This document shows, in pieces, positions 35,122-45,370 of a stretch of 64,000 bases of DNA. The notes beneath the pieces were generated by a model that was not told the DNA's origin, searched no databases, and worked only from the letters and a program-made list of their open reading frames with translations. This stretch comes from Sulfurospirillum diekertiae. Lineage in GTDB: Bacteria; Campylobacterota; Campylobacteria; Campylobacterales; Sulfurospirillaceae. Positions within the stretch are counted from its first letter, which is position 1. Each line of letters begins with the position of its first letter. A program made the translations under genes and the position numbers. Where the stretch lies: the NCBI RefSeq assembly GCF_002162315.1, contig NZ_CP021416.1:1562207-1626206 (forward strand), given 5' to 3'.

Positions 35122-36353
35122 GCGCGAATTTGCCCTTTGCCATAAACTTTGAATTTGTAAGTGGTCAGGTCATTAATGCCCATAGGTCCACGTGCATGAA
35201 GTTTGTTGGTGCTGATGCCTACTTCCGCGCCAAAACCAAACTCACCACCATCTGTAAAACGGGTGGAAGCATTGGCATAAACCGTTGCCGCGTCAACTTC
35301 ATTTAAAAAGCGTTCAACGGTAGTATAATTTTCACTCAAAATGGCTTCAGAATGCGAAGAGCCAAACTCCGCAATATGGGCTATTGCTTCATCTACGCTT
35401 TCAACGATCTTGATATTGAGAGCATTACGAAGGTGTTCGGTATGGTAATCTTCCTCACTGGCAAGCTTTACATGTAAAAGATTTTGAGTCTTATCACATC
35501 CTTTTATCTCCGCTCCAGTCAGCTCAAGCGCCTCTTTCATACGGGGTAAAAAACTTTCCGCCACAGATTCATGAACTAAAAGCGTTTCCAGTGAATTACA
35601 CGCACTTGGGCGTTGGCATTTGGCGTTTAAAACAATTTCGATGGCTTGGTCTAAATTCGCTTCTTTATCCACATAGGTATGACAGACACCTTTGTCATGT
35701 TTTACCACAGGAACGGTTGCATTTTCACTCACAAAACGAATCAACGCCTCACCGCCGCGAGGGATGATAAGATCAACATATTTGTCCATTTTGATCAGCT
35801 TAGCAACGCCTTCACGACTGGAATCGGGCAAAAGCGAAATAATCTCTATAGGGAGGTTGAATTTTTCGAGCACTTCTTGTAAAATGGAAGCAATAACTGC
35901 ATTGCTGTAAAATGCCTCTTTACCACCTTTTAGCACACACGCATTGCCACTTTTAAAGCAAAGAGCGGCGGTATCGCTGGTCACATTGGGACGACTTTCA
36001 TAGATGATACCCACCACACCAATAGGAATGCTGACTTTTTCAATTCTGAGTCCACTAGGAACAACCCAACCTTCTAAAATACGCCCTACAGGCTCTTTGA
36101 GCGCTGCAATTTCGCGAATGGCATTTGCCATATCTGCTATGCGTTGCGTGTTGAGTAAGAGTCGATCAACAAGTGCCGAACTTAAATTGTTTTTCTTGGC
36201 TTCCTCTAAATCTTTTTGATTTTCGGTTATGATAAGCGCACTGTGTTTCTCTAAAGCCTCTGCCATATGTGCTAAAACATCCATTTTTGTTTTAGGATCA
36301 AGGGTGGCGATAATTCGACTGGCAGATTTGGCATGTTCTAGAAAAGTTTGCAC
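35118..36353 (-). CDS. proA: Gamma-glutamyl phosphate reductase (ProA)
   Basis: A 411-residue NADPH-dependent enzyme of proline synthesis that reduces glutamyl-5-phosphate to the semialdehyde. Family motifs are complete: IPIGVVGIIYESRPNVTSD, KSGNACVLKGGKEA, the catalytic-Cys loop ECQRPSACN-like AKCQRPSACNSLETLLVH, and the C-terminal VYANASTRFTDGGEFGFGAEVGIST (shown in two halves as it matches ProA). It is the first gene of the proA-ABC-DedA-J string. One palindrome copy lies at 35467. Confidence 0.95.
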   Translation of the reverse strand: MQTFLEHAKSASRIIATLDPKTKMDVLAHMAEALEKHSALIITENQKDLEEAKKNNLSSALVDRLLLNTQRIADMANAIREIAALKEPVGRILEGWVVPSGLRIEKVSIPIGVVGIIYESRPNVTSDTAALCFKSGNACVLKGGKEAFYSNAVIASILQEVLEKFNLPIEIISLLPDSSREGVAKLIKMDKYVDLIIPRGGEALIRFVSENATVPVVKHDKGVCHTYVDKEANLDQAIEIVLNAKCQRPSACNSLETLLVHESVAESFLPRMKEALELTGAEIKGCDKTQNLLHVKLASEEDYHTEHLRNALNIKIVESVDEAIAHIAEFGSSHSEAILSENYTTVERFLNEVDAATVYANASTRFTDGGEFGFGAEVGISTNKLHARGPMGINDLTTYKFKVYGKGQIRA

Positions 36354-36429
36354 GTTGATAGTTCCTTACAATGGCATTTGATGGGATTTTACACTTTTTA
36401 TATTTAATGTGTCATAAGTAAGTTCGGGA

Positions 36430-36435
36430 TATAAT
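36430..36435 (+). promoter_or_regulatory. Probable -10 element for the YpdA-like gene
   Basis: TATAAT at 36430-36435 lies 37 bases before the ATG at 36473, in the divergent spacer with proA. Confidence 0.45.
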
Positions 36436-36472
36436 AGTTAGCATCAGTAGATAATCATACAAGGACACAAGA

Positions 36473-37426
36473 ATGCAACAAATTTACGATTTAGTCATTA
36501 TTGGTGGTGGACCTGGCGGTATTGGTGCAGCGGTTGAAGCAAAGGTGCTTGGACTGAAACATATTATGATGATTGAAAAGGGTGATAACCATTCACAAAC
36601 GATCCGCAAATTTTACAAAGATAATAAACGTGTTGATAAAAACTACAAAGGTCAGGAGATCGAACTTAAAGGCTCTATTGATTTCCGTGATGGCACCAAA
36701 GAGAGTACGCTAAACTACTTTGACTCACTTTTGGATTCGGGTGAGATTGACTCGGCATTTAACAGCGAAGTTGAGAGTATCATCAAAGAGAACAATGAAT
36801 TTCGTATTGTGACAACCAAAGCAGGATACAGAGCCAAAAATGTTATCGTTGCTATTGGCACGATGGGAAAACCCAATAAACCCGATTACACACTACCTCT
36901 CTCACTCAAAGAACGCATCAATTTCAACTTAGACAAATGTTCACAAAATGAAAAACTATTGATTGTGGGTGGTGGAAACTCTGCCATAGAGTATGCGATA
37001 GAGCTTTCCAAAACCAATAACGTTACTGTTAATTATCGTCGTGACACCTTTAGTAGGCTCAACGACATCAATCTTAAGATGATTCAAGAGTTCAATGGAC
37101 AAGAGAAACTTCGTCTTCGCCTTGGTATGGATATTGTATCGGTAGAAAATGAAAATGGTCTTGTCAAAGTTAACTTTACCGATGGCTATTATACGATTTA
37201 CGATCGTGTGGTGTATGCAATTGGCGGAACAACACCGGTTGATTTTCTACGAAAATGTGGGATTTCACTTGATAGCGAAGGAAAACCTGAGTTTGATGAA
37301 AATTATGAAACCAAAACCAAAGGGCTTTATTTAGCAGGTGACATCGCGGTTAAAAGTGGTGGAAGTATCGCTATTGCGCTTAACCATGCGTATTCTATTG
37401 TGTCACATATTTTAAATTCAAAATAA
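36473..37426 (+). CDS. YpdA-like NAD(P)-binding flavoprotein
   Basis: A 317-residue two-dinucleotide-binding protein. The FAD motif is IIGGGPGGIGAAVE at the N-terminus, the NAD(P) motif is LLIVGGGNSAIEYAIEL near residue 162, and the FAD-closing GLYLAGDIAVKSGGSIA is near the end. The thioredoxin-reductase CxxC is missing, as in YpdA-type (bacillithiol disulfide reductase-like) proteins. The exact substrate is unknown; low-molecular-weight thiol redox or ferredoxin/flavodoxin reduction are possible. It is co-directional with, and 16 bases from, the long coiled-coil gene. Confidence 0.8.
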   Translation: MQQIYDLVIIGGGPGGIGAAVEAKVLGLKHIMMIEKGDNHSQTIRKFYKDNKRVDKNYKGQEIELKGSIDFRDGTKESTLNYFDSLLDSGEIDSAFNSEVESIIKENNEFRIVTTKAGYRAKNVIVAIGTMGKPNKPDYTLPLSLKERINFNLDKCSQNEKLLIVGGGNSAIEYAIELSKTNNVTVNYRRDTFSRLNDINLKMIQEFNGQEKLRLRLGMDIVSVENENGLVKVNFTDGYYTIYDRVVYAIGGTTPVDFLRKCGISLDSEGKPEFDENYETKTKGLYLAGDIAVKSGGSIAIALNHAYSIVSHILNSK

Positions 37427-37442
37427 TTAAGGCTTTTGATTA

Positions 37443-40400
37443 ATGGCAAAAATTGCTCTCTCTTCTTCGCAGATTTTAAATATAGCACTTGGTGCAATTA
37501 TCGTAGTTGGAAGTTTAGCTTCTGTAAAATATGGTAATTTTGGTGGAGTCTCTTTTGACGAGCTCGGTGAAAAATACATCAGTAAAAGCGATGTTAAATT
37601 TAGTGATCTACCTCAGGATATGCAAAAGCATTATATAGACAAAGACGCGACGATTGAGCAGGGCAAAGATGGCAATCTCTATGAAGATGAATACTTTGAC
37701 GAACAAGGCAAACCTATTCCTGATTCTGAGTTAACACCTCAAGACTTTAAACGTATGGTCAATAAATTGCAAAAAACACTCCTCTTTGTTCAGCACGATA
37801 ACCTTTTAATGGCCAATGAAAAAAATGAGCTTTCTAAAAAACTCGAAGAGCAAGACAACGAACTTGAAGAGCAACGCAATCAATTAACCAATAAAAATAC
37901 CGAACGCCTTAATGAAGCAGAGCAGCAACACTATCGCAACATCAGTGATTTGACGATGAAAATCAATGAGTTGCAAAAGGAAAATGTTGTCATCGCTCAA
38001 AAAGCAAACATTGAAGCCAATACCTTAAGAGGTCAAATAGAAGAACTTAAAGCTAAGGCTGTCGATGATGAAGATAAAAAACGTATTGCCATTCAAAAAG
38101 CACGCGAAGAAGAGCAAGCAAAGCTAACGGATTACAAAGAAAAAATCAAATTTTTGAACGATCAGATTGCGCTTTTAAACGAGCAAATCAATACAAACAA
38201 CGAGACAGCTAAAAATGCTTTTACACGTAAGCAAGATGAGATCAACAAACTTAAAGAAGAGATCGTACAAGCGGCAAAAGAGAAAAATGAACTCTTAAAT
38301 AAACAAACACAATCCTTGCTCCTTTCAGACCAAAAGCATAAAGAAGAGATTGGTAAATACAACGCTACCATAGAACAACTCAAAGCAGATACTGAAAAAT
38401 TGATTGCTAAAAATCGCCAAGATATGGCGCTTCAAGATGACGATCATCTCAAGAAAATGGCACTTGAAGAGGAAAAAATCAAAGGTCTAAATAATGAGAT
38501 TGCCAGTTCTAAAAAACATATTGATGCACTCATCCTTGAAAATGAGAAGGATTTTAATAAATTTAAAACCTATCTTGAAGATGAGAAAAAACTCAATAAA
38601 GAACTCTCTGCTGCTAATAAAAAGCTTGAAGAAAATGCACAAAACAGCGAAAAAAATCTCAATGCATCCATCTTAAAGCTCAATGAGGAAATTGCTAAAA
38701 GAGAGGCTAAGATCAAAGAGTTAGGCGATAAAATAGTAACAATGAACACAGAAAAGCTTAACGTTGAGGAAGAGGTCAAAAAACGAGTCGATGAAAACGA
38801 CAAGATTCACAATAAAAACTATAAAGTATTTAATGAAAAAATTGCCAGTTTTGATAATGTCAAAAAAGAGTTGATGGCTAAATTTGACAAACAGTTAAGT
38901 GATTACAAAGCAACCGTGCAAGAAAACAGTGATCGTATGCAGTTTCATACCGATGAACTCACTGCATCTAATAATGATCTAAAACTCAAATACGACGGAA
39001 AAGAGAAAGAGTTACAAGCCCTTAAAACACAACTCGTTGCCTATAAAACAGAGACACAAAAAGGTAAAGAGAGCGATGATGGAAAAATCAAAGAACTTCG
39101 CACAGCATTAGATGAACTCAAAGCAAATAGCAAGGCTCAAGAAAACGACTACATCGCTAAAATACAGTTACTTCAAGCAGATATTAAAGAAAAAGAGACG
39201 GCGATTGTTTCCAACCGTAAAGATGAAGTTCTCAAAACTTCTGCTTTAGAAAAAGAGATTAAAAGTAAAGCACTTGAGCTCCAAAAAATTCAGACAGAGA
39301 ATGCACGCAATGAAGGAATGGTTCAAACATTACATGTAAAACTTAAAGATTCAGAAGACAATGCAACAAAGGCAACCAACAAAAAAGTTGAAGAGCTTAA
39401 AGCGCAACTTGCAACGATAGAAAAAAAATCGTGTGAGTGAAGATTCAAAAATGGTTGGACTTAAAGACGAACTTCGCCGTAAAGAGATTGAGTATTTAGA
39501 TGCGCTCAAAGAGAAAGACAAAGAGATTAAAGCTAAAGAAGCGACAATTCTTGCAACCAAAGAGGGGATGAAGAAGATTGAGGGTCTCAAAGCCTCAACA
39601 GATGAAAATCTAACGAAACTTAAAGAAGAGTCCAAACAAAAAGAGCTTCAACATTTAGAAGCCACCAAAGCACTTCAAAACGAGATCAAAGCCAAAGAGG
39701 CACAATTAACAGCTTCCTCTAAAGAAGAAACCCTTAAAAGCATTGCTTTGGACAAAGAGCTTAAAGCCAAAGAGGCACAACTCTTAGCCTCTAAAGAAGA
39801 GATGAAAAAACTTGAAGCGCAAAGAGTTGCAACTGAAGACAAACTCGCCAAACTCAAAGAAGAGTCAAAACAGCAACAGCTTCAAAACTTAGAAGCGACC
39901 AAAGCATTGCAAGCAGAGCTAAAAGCAAAAGAGAGCCAAATTGCCTCATTTAATAAAGAAGAGACACTTAAAAGTATCGCTTTAGAAAAAGAGCTCAAAG
40001 CTAAAGAAGCCACAATTGTTGCCAATAAAGAGAATTACAAAAAGACAGAAACACTTAAAGCTTCACTTGAAGAGAATATAACGAAACTCAAAGAAGAGTT
40101 CAAGCAAAAAGAGCTTCAATATTTAGAGGCGGCGAAAGCACTCCAAGCTGACATCAAAGGAAAAGAGACGCAATTAGGAGCTAGTAAAAAAGATGAAACC
40201 CTTAAAATAATTGCACTCGAAAAAGAGCTCAAACAAAAAGAGAGTGTTTTAGCGCAACAACAAGATGATTTTACAAAACGCATTGCTTCCAATGAGCAAA
40301 CAATCAAAACGCTCAATGAAAAAATAAAGCTGTTAGAAACGGCAACACCAAAAACAGTTGTAGCCAAAACGTCAACACCTTTGCAAAAAGGTCATAAGCC

Positions 40401-40770
40401 TGTGATGGTTGACAAAGTAACGTGTACCGATATGGGAACAGGTGTCAATGCTATCTCTGAAACCTGTAAAAAAGAGGTTCAGACCTTCCTTGCGAAGTAT
40501 GACAGCTCTTACCTCTTTGAGGTTGCGCCTATTGTTGACAATGGTGGTTTTGCATCACTCAAGCTGATTAAAAATAAAAAAGTGGGCGTAGAAGATAGTG
40601 AAATTGATCGCATTAGTGGACTTGCCAATATTGGACTTGGAAAAGCCAGAGCAAAAGCGGGTGGAGAGCTCGTTGAAACCTATGTAGGAGAAGGCGCAAA
40701 AATTAGCTATGCACTTTCAAATATAGAGCAAGATAAAGCACGAGGCTTCCAGATAAGGGTGTATCAATAA
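37443..40770 (+). CDS. Very long coiled-coil membrane-anchored protein, one frameshift
   Basis: After removal of one A from the 8-A run at 39421-39428 the product is about 1108 residues. It is otherwise split as 37443-39440 and 39433-40770, where the second half lacks a convincing ribosome site. Layout: a short N-terminal membrane helix (ILNIALGAIIVVGSLASV), an acidic segment, then about 800 residues of Lys/Glu-rich coiled coil. Next come three 78-residue tandem repeats (39547-40248). A C-terminal globular domain of about 130 residues (KPVMVDKVTCTDMGTGVN, SYLFEVAPIVDNGGF) resembles an OmpA-like or periplasmic module and has two cysteines. I do not recognise a named family. It could tether the envelope or act as a scaffold. 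Confidence 0.75.
39547..40248 (+). repeat. Three tandem 234-bp coding repeats
   Basis: Copies at 39547-39780, 39781-40014 and 40015-40248 each encode 78 residues with the same order: a KLKEE(S/F)KQ segment, an EA(T/A)KALQ segment, then (K/D)ETLK(S/I)IAL and KELK. No indels separate the copies, so the period is exact. A partial fourth copy may follow. The length suits copy-number change by recombination. Confidence 0.85.
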
Positions 40771-40772
40771 AA

Positions 40773-41471
40773 ATGAACTTATTTCAGCCAGAACAGGGGT
40801 ATCGCTACAACAGTGATACCCTTTTACTTTATGATTTTATCGCCTCATTCACACCAAAAGGCGAATTACTAGATGTTGGTTGTGGTTGTGGCATTTTGGG
40901 GCTTTTGCTCAAACGCGATTTTCCAGCTTTACATGTAAATCTTTTAGACATTCAAGCTCAAAATTGTGAAATCTCAAAAGCCAACGCACATGCGAATAAC
41001 ATAGAGATCGCCAGCTTTACATGTAAAGATTTTTTAGAGGCGAAATTCGAGCATAAATTTGATATGATTGTATCAAATCCTCCTTTTTACCATAAAGGCG
41101 GTGTTAAAAGTGAAAACGATGCCCTCTACCTTAGTCGTCACAGTAGTGCGCTTCCCTTTACGGCATTTGCCTCTAAAGTTACCAAAAGTCTTTCCAATCG
41201 TGGTTATTTTTTCTTCTGCTATGATGCCAAGCAACTGGATAGTTTGATGGCGGCACTGCTTGCCAATGGACTGAATGTGGAAGATCTTCGTTTTGTGTAC
41301 CCCAAAGAGGAGAGAGAAGCTTCCTTGGTGCTGATTCGTGCACGTAAAAACTCAAAAACTTTGTGTAAAATTCATCCACCACTTTTTATCTACAATGGTG
41401 AAACATTTAGTCCTCAGGTACAAACCATTTTTGAGCGATCCCAAACAAAGAGTGTGACATGGAAAGCATAA
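40773..41471 (+). CDS. trmN6: tRNA1(Val) adenine-37 N6-methyltransferase (TrmN6-like)
   Basis: A 232-residue Rossmann methyltransferase. FQPEQGYRYNSDTLLLYDF precedes SAM motif LLDVGCGCGILGLLL. The catalytic motif is IVSNPPFYHKGG (NPPF/Y for exocyclic amine methylation), as in YfiC/TrmN6. It begins 2 bases after the coiled-coil gene and ends in a TAATG junction with the next. It contains two palindrome copies (40928 and 41016) only 88 bases apart, read as Leu-His-Val-Asn and Phe-Thr-Cys-Lys. Confidence 0.88.
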   Translation: MNLFQPEQGYRYNSDTLLLYDFIASFTPKGELLDVGCGCGILGLLLKRDFPALHVNLLDIQAQNCEISKANAHANNIEIASFTCKDFLEAKFEHKFDMIVSNPPFYHKGGVKSENDALYLSRHSSALPFTAFASKVTKSLSNRGYFFFCYDAKQLDSLMAALLANGLNVEDLRFVYPKEEREASLVLIRARKNSKTLCKIHPPLFIYNGETFSPQVQTIFERSQTKSVTWKA

Positions 41472-41839
41472 TGAAATGTGAAGGCTATCCATACGCTTTT
41501 GATCCAAAAGCGTGTCAAAGCTGTACTGGAAAGTGCTGTATTGGAGAGAGCGGATACATTTGGGTGAGTCAAGAGGAGATAAGTGCGATTGCTTTGAAAC
41601 TTTCTTTATCAAAAGAAGAATTTATCAATAACTATTTACTAAAAATTCGCTATCGTTTCACGATTAAAGAAATCGCATACGAAGGCGGCTATGGTTGCAT
41701 CTTTTTCGATATGGAAAAAAAGATGTGTCGTATCTATGACGTACGTCCACAACAGTGCCGTACATTCCCTTTTTGGGAATATTTTAAAGAAAATATTGAC
41801 GAGGTAGTCACAGAATGTCCCGGTATTATTCGTTTATAA
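41471..41839 (+). CDS. YkgJ-family cysteine-cluster protein
   Basis: Two ATGs are possible, 41459 and 41471; I prefer 41471 because it forms a TAATG stop-start junction with trmN6. The 122-residue protein has the YkgJ (zinc/iron-chelating CxCxxCC-type) pattern: CQSCTGKCCIGESGYIWVS near the start, then GCIFFDMEKKMCRIYDVRPQQCRTFPFW. Metal binding by these cysteines is known for the family, but its cellular task is not. It overlaps the lipoprotein gene by 25 bases. Confidence 0.85.
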   Translation: MKCEGYPYAFDPKACQSCTGKCCIGESGYIWVSQEEISAIALKLSLSKEEFINNYLLKIRYRFTIKEIAYEGGYGCIFFDMEKKMCRIYDVRPQQCRTFPFWEYFKENIDEVVTECPGIIRL

Positions 41840-43087
41840 TCGTCCTTTTTTTATTGGCTGGTTGCGCCACCAAAGAAGTTGTTGTTACTAAAGAGACAAC
41901 AAAAAAAAGTTTTTGAAGAAGAAGACAACCTTATTTTACAAGCATTAGATTATCAGCAAAATGGCGACTATGTCAATGCACGCAAAATTTATCATACACT
42001 TTACGAACAGAGCCAAAAGAAAGTTTATCTTACTGAAGATGCAGGTCTTGCCTTTGTCTTAGGTGATCCTGATGCACGTGATCTTATTCTGCAAGGTATT
42101 CAAAAATACCCTGAAGAAAAGAACTTTAACCGTCTTCTTGTGGGGCAACTTGTTAAAGAAAAACGCTACGAAGAAGCTGAAAAAGAGATTCTTAAACTCA
42201 TTGAGTACGATAAAACAGTACAGCATCTCAGCATCGCTGGTAATCTTTATTTGCAAATGAAAGAGTATGACTTAGCTCTTAAATATTTTGAAAGTGCCTA
42301 TAAACAAGAGCAATCTGAAGATCTTTTACTCAATATCGTTGAACTTCTATACCGCTTTTTAGGACGTAAAGATGACGCAGTCGCCTATTTGGAAACATAT
42401 GCAAATGTAGAAGGCTGCGGAGAACATGCATGTTTTAAACTGATTGAAATTTACGGACGTGATCGTAATGTTCAAGGGCTTATTGCCACGTATAAAAAAC
42501 TGTATAAAGAACAACCAACGGATGAAATTGCCAAAAAAATCGTTGAATTAATGCTGTACACAAAAGATATCAAAGGGGCAACTCATTTCTTGGAAAAAAC
42601 AGGCTTGAACCAAGACATGTTGATTCAAATTTATGCAACACAGAAAAAATTCACAGAAGCCTATGCTCTTGCAGAAAAGCTTTACGAAGAGAGCAAGAAC
42701 CTTGATTATCTCGGCAAAATGGCTATTTATGAATATGAGCTCAATAAGACAAAACTGACACCTGAAATATTGCAATCCATTTCCAAAAAATTTGAAGAAG
42801 TCACAGGATTGCTAAAAGATTCCGTGTATATGAATTACTATGGCTATCTATTAATTGACCATGATATTGATGTACCAAAAGGGATTCGTTTAGTACAAGA
42901 TGCCCTTGCATTAGAGCCAAACTCACCTTATTATTTAGATTCTCTTGCTTGGGGGCTCTTTAAGCAAGGTAAATGTGAAGAAGCGTATGCCATCATGAAA
43001 TACTTTGGTGACAATGTCATCGAAGAAGAGGTGAATGCTCATATTGAAGCCATTAAAAAATGTTTGAAAGAGAAAAAGCCACAATGA
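41815..43087 (+). CDS. TPR-repeat lipoprotein, frameshifted near the start
   Basis: ATG 41815 gives [23 protein letters not shown], a lipoprotein signal with lipobox LAGC, but the frame closes at an 8-A run (41901-41908). Removing one A continues into [20 protein letters not shown] and about 390 residues of tetratricopeptide-like helices ([65 protein letters not shown]). It is likely anchored to the outer or inner membrane as an assembly or scaffolding protein. The stop overlaps the trpC start (ATGA). Without repair the TPR part would lack its signal peptide. Confidence 0.82.
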
Positions 43088-43872
43088 TTTTAGATGAAAT
43101 CATCAAACGAACCCGTGAAGATTTAGAAAAAAAGAAAAAAGAGTATACGATAGATTGGTTAGGCAGGAGTCTTGCCTTTAACCCTTTTATGCCTCGCGAT
43201 GTAAAACCTTATCTGAAATCTACGCCAGAAAATCCTTACCGCATTATTGCGGAAGTCAAAAAAGCAAGTCCAAGCAAAGGTATTATCAAAGCTGATTTCG
43301 ATCCTCTTACCATTGCTAAAGCGTATGAACTCGGTGGGGCTGATGCTATCTCCGTTTTGACAGAACCTCACTATTTTCAAGGTAATTTAGAGTATTTAAC
43401 CCAGATTCGACGTTATGTACCAACGCCTCTTTTACGCAAAGACTTTATTGTTGATGAATACCAAATATTAGAAGCCCTTGTTTACGGTGCTGACTTTATA
43501 TTATTGATTGCAAAAGCACTGACAAAAGCTGAATTAAAGCATCTTTTAGAGTACGCATTACGACTTGGACTTGAAGTTTTAGTCGAAATCCATGATAAAG
43601 AAGATCTTATAAAAGCCATCTTTGCAGGAGCCAATATTATTGGTATCAATCACCGTAACCTTGAGACTTTCGAAATGGATATGAGTTTAACCGAAAAGCT
43701 CATGCCACTGATTCCACAAGGTAAAATCATTGTTGCGGAGAGTGGATTAAACGACAAAGAGATCATTAAGCATTTAAGTAAGATGGGGGCAGATGCCTTT
43801 TTGATTGGCGAATATTTTATGCGTGAGCTTGATATTCAAGCCTCACTTGAAGCCATTAAAAAGGTCGATTGA
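43084..43872 (+). CDS. trpC: Indole-3-glycerol phosphate synthase (TrpC)
   Basis: With ATG 43084 the protein is 262 residues. The TIM barrel motifs are those of Trp[34 protein letters not shown] with the catalytic Lys, [59 protein letters not shown] and [12 protein letters not shown]. It closes the indole ring in tryptophan synthesis. It stands outside a trp operon, coupled to the lipoprotein gene by ATGA and to the HIT gene by TGATG. Confidence 0.95.
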   Translation: MILDEIIKRTREDLEKKKKEYTIDWLGRSLAFNPFMPRDVKPYLKSTPENPYRIIAEVKKASPSKGIIKADFDPLTIAKAYELGGADAISVLTEPHYFQGNLEYLTQIRRYVPTPLLRKDFIVDEYQILEALVYGADFILLIAKALTKAELKHLLEYALRLGLEVLVEIHDKEDLIKAIFAGANIIGINHRNLETFEMDMSLTEKLMPLIPQGKIIVAESGLNDKEIIKHLSKMGADAFLIGEYFMRELDIQASLEAIKKVD

Positions 43873-44363
43873 TGAACTATCTGTATGCTCCGTGGCGTGA
43901 TGCTTATTTTAGTGATAAGCCCGAAGGATGTGTCTTTTGCAATATTAGTGCACATCCCGAAAAAGATGAAGAGTATCATGTACTCTATCGCGATAAACTC
44001 TGTTTCATTGTTATGAATCGTTACCCTTACTCACCAGGGCACTTTATGGTTATTCCCCATCAGCATACAGACGCCATTGAAGAGCTTGATCCAGAAGTAT
44101 GGTTACACATCTCTTTGATCGTACAGCGTTGTGTACAGATGCTTAAACAGGGTCTTGGAGCACACGGTGTCAACTTAGGTATGAATCTTGGTAAAAGCGG
44201 TGGAGCAGGTATTGCTGAGCATATACATTACCATGTTATACCACGTTGGATGGGTGATACTAATTTTATAACGACAATTGCAGACACAAGAGTTTATGGA
44301 ACTGATTTTGAAAAAATTTACCAACATCTTAAAGGGCTTATTCCTGAGTATATTGCATGTTAA
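43872..44363 (+). CDS. HIT-family nucleotide hydrolase/transferase
   Basis: A 163-residue histidine-triad protein; I use ATG 43872, overlapping the trpC stop. It has a N-terminal zinc-type Cys pair (CVFCNISAHPEKD), the family core YPYSPGHFMVIPHQHT, and the catalytic triad GIAEHIHYHVIPRW (His-x-His-x-His). The C-terminus (TRVYGTDFEKIYQHLK) suits AP4A-phosphorylase-like bacterial HIT proteins. It hydrolyses or transfers nucleotidyl groups; the exact substrate is unknown. It overlaps the mnmH start. Confidence 0.9.
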   Translation: MNYLYAPWRDAYFSDKPEGCVFCNISAHPEKDEEYHVLYRDKLCFIVMNRYPYSPGHFMVIPHQHTDAIEELDPEVWLHISLIVQRCVQMLKQGLGAHGVNLGMNLGKSGGAGIAEHIHYHVIPRWMGDTNFITTIADTRVYGTDFEKIYQHLKGLIPEYIAC

Positions 44364-45370
44364 ATGATGTCGAGATTGATGCCTTTATTACCCAAAAATC
44401 CTCTTTTGATCTTTTGATTGATGCACGTAGTCCCAAAGAATTTAATGAATCACACATTCCAAATGCTCAAAATTTCTATGCGTTAAATGATGCTGAGCAT
44501 CAAGAAGTGGGTACCATCTATAAACAAGTTTCTCGTAATGATGCAAAAATACTAGGAGCTCGTTATATTTGCCAAAATGTTGCACTCCACCTTCAAGAGA
44601 TTTCCAAACATTACAAAATTGGTGCAAGAATTGGTATCTATTGTGCAAGAGGAGGGCTAAGATCTAGCTCTATTGCCATTATTCTCTCTCATATTGGCTA
44701 CCAAGTGTATAGACTAACGGGCGGCTATAAAAACTACCGTTTACATGTACTAACGTATCTTGAAACTATTCCACACCACCATTTTATTTTACTTGGGGGC
44801 AATACAGGTTGCGGGAAAAGTGAGCTTTTACAAATTCTACAACCGTCCATTGATCTTGAAATGCTTGCCAATCATTTAGGTTCGAGCTTTGGTAGTATTA
44901 AAGGAGCTCAACCAAGTCAAAAAGCCTTTGAAAATATTTTATGCGAAATTTTATGTAAAATTGATCCAAATACCTATATATTCATTGAAGCAGAGAGTAA
45001 GCGTATGGGAAAATGTACCATCCCAGCCCTGTTACATGAACGTATGCAACAAGGATTTCGTGTCGAAATTACTGCCCCTCTTGAACAACGCGTTGAACGA
45101 ATTCTCAAAGATTATGTGAGCATCACAACCGATTTTTTTAATCAAGTCATGCAAATGATTTCACCTTATATTAAGAAGAGTGCAAAAGAAGCCGCCCAAA
45201 TAGCATATGAGAGCAATCATCTCGCAGAGGTAGCAAAGATACTTTTAGTAGAGTATTACGATGTAGTCTATAAAAAACCTCGTAAGGTTGATCTGGTCAT
45301 AGATAATGCCGATCAAAGCCAGAGTATTCAAGCACTTCAATCTTTACATGTAAAGCTTAGTAACGTTTAG
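44357..45370 (+). CDS. mnmH: tRNA 2-selenouridine synthase (MnmH/SelU)
   Basis: A 337-residue protein with a rhodanese domain first: LLIDARSPKEFNESHIPNAQNF, then the active loop IYCARGGLRSSSIA containing the catalytic Cys. A P-loop domain follows, with Walker A LGGNTGCGKSELLQ and later EAESKRMGKC. It replaces sulfur by selenium in the wobble 2-thiouridine of tRNAs, using selenophosphate, so the organism should make selenophosphate. It is the last gene of the operon from trmN6. Its stop codon overlaps that of nikO on the other strand. A palindrome copy lies 16 bases before the end. Confidence 0.92.
   Translation: MLNDVEIDAFITQKSSFDLLIDARSPKEFNESHIPNAQNFYALNDAEHQEVGTIYKQVSRNDAKILGARYICQNVALHLQEISKHYKIGARIGIYCARGGLRSSSIAIILSHIGYQVYRLTGGYKNYRLHVLTYLETIPHHHFILLGGNTGCGKSELLQILQPSIDLEMLANHLGSSFGSIKGAQPSQKAFENILCEILCKIDPNTYIFIEAESKRMGKCTIPALLHERMQQGFRVEITAPLEQRVERILKDYVSITTDFFNQVMQMISPYIKKSAKEAAQIAYESNHLAEVAKILLVEYYDVVYKKPRKVDLVIDNADQSQSIQALQSLHVKLSNV

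Noticed and set aside
39433..40770. A separate gene downstream of the coiled-coil gene
   Set aside because: It continues the same coiled coil, overlaps the first part by 8 bases at an 8-A run, and has no convincing ribosome-binding site.
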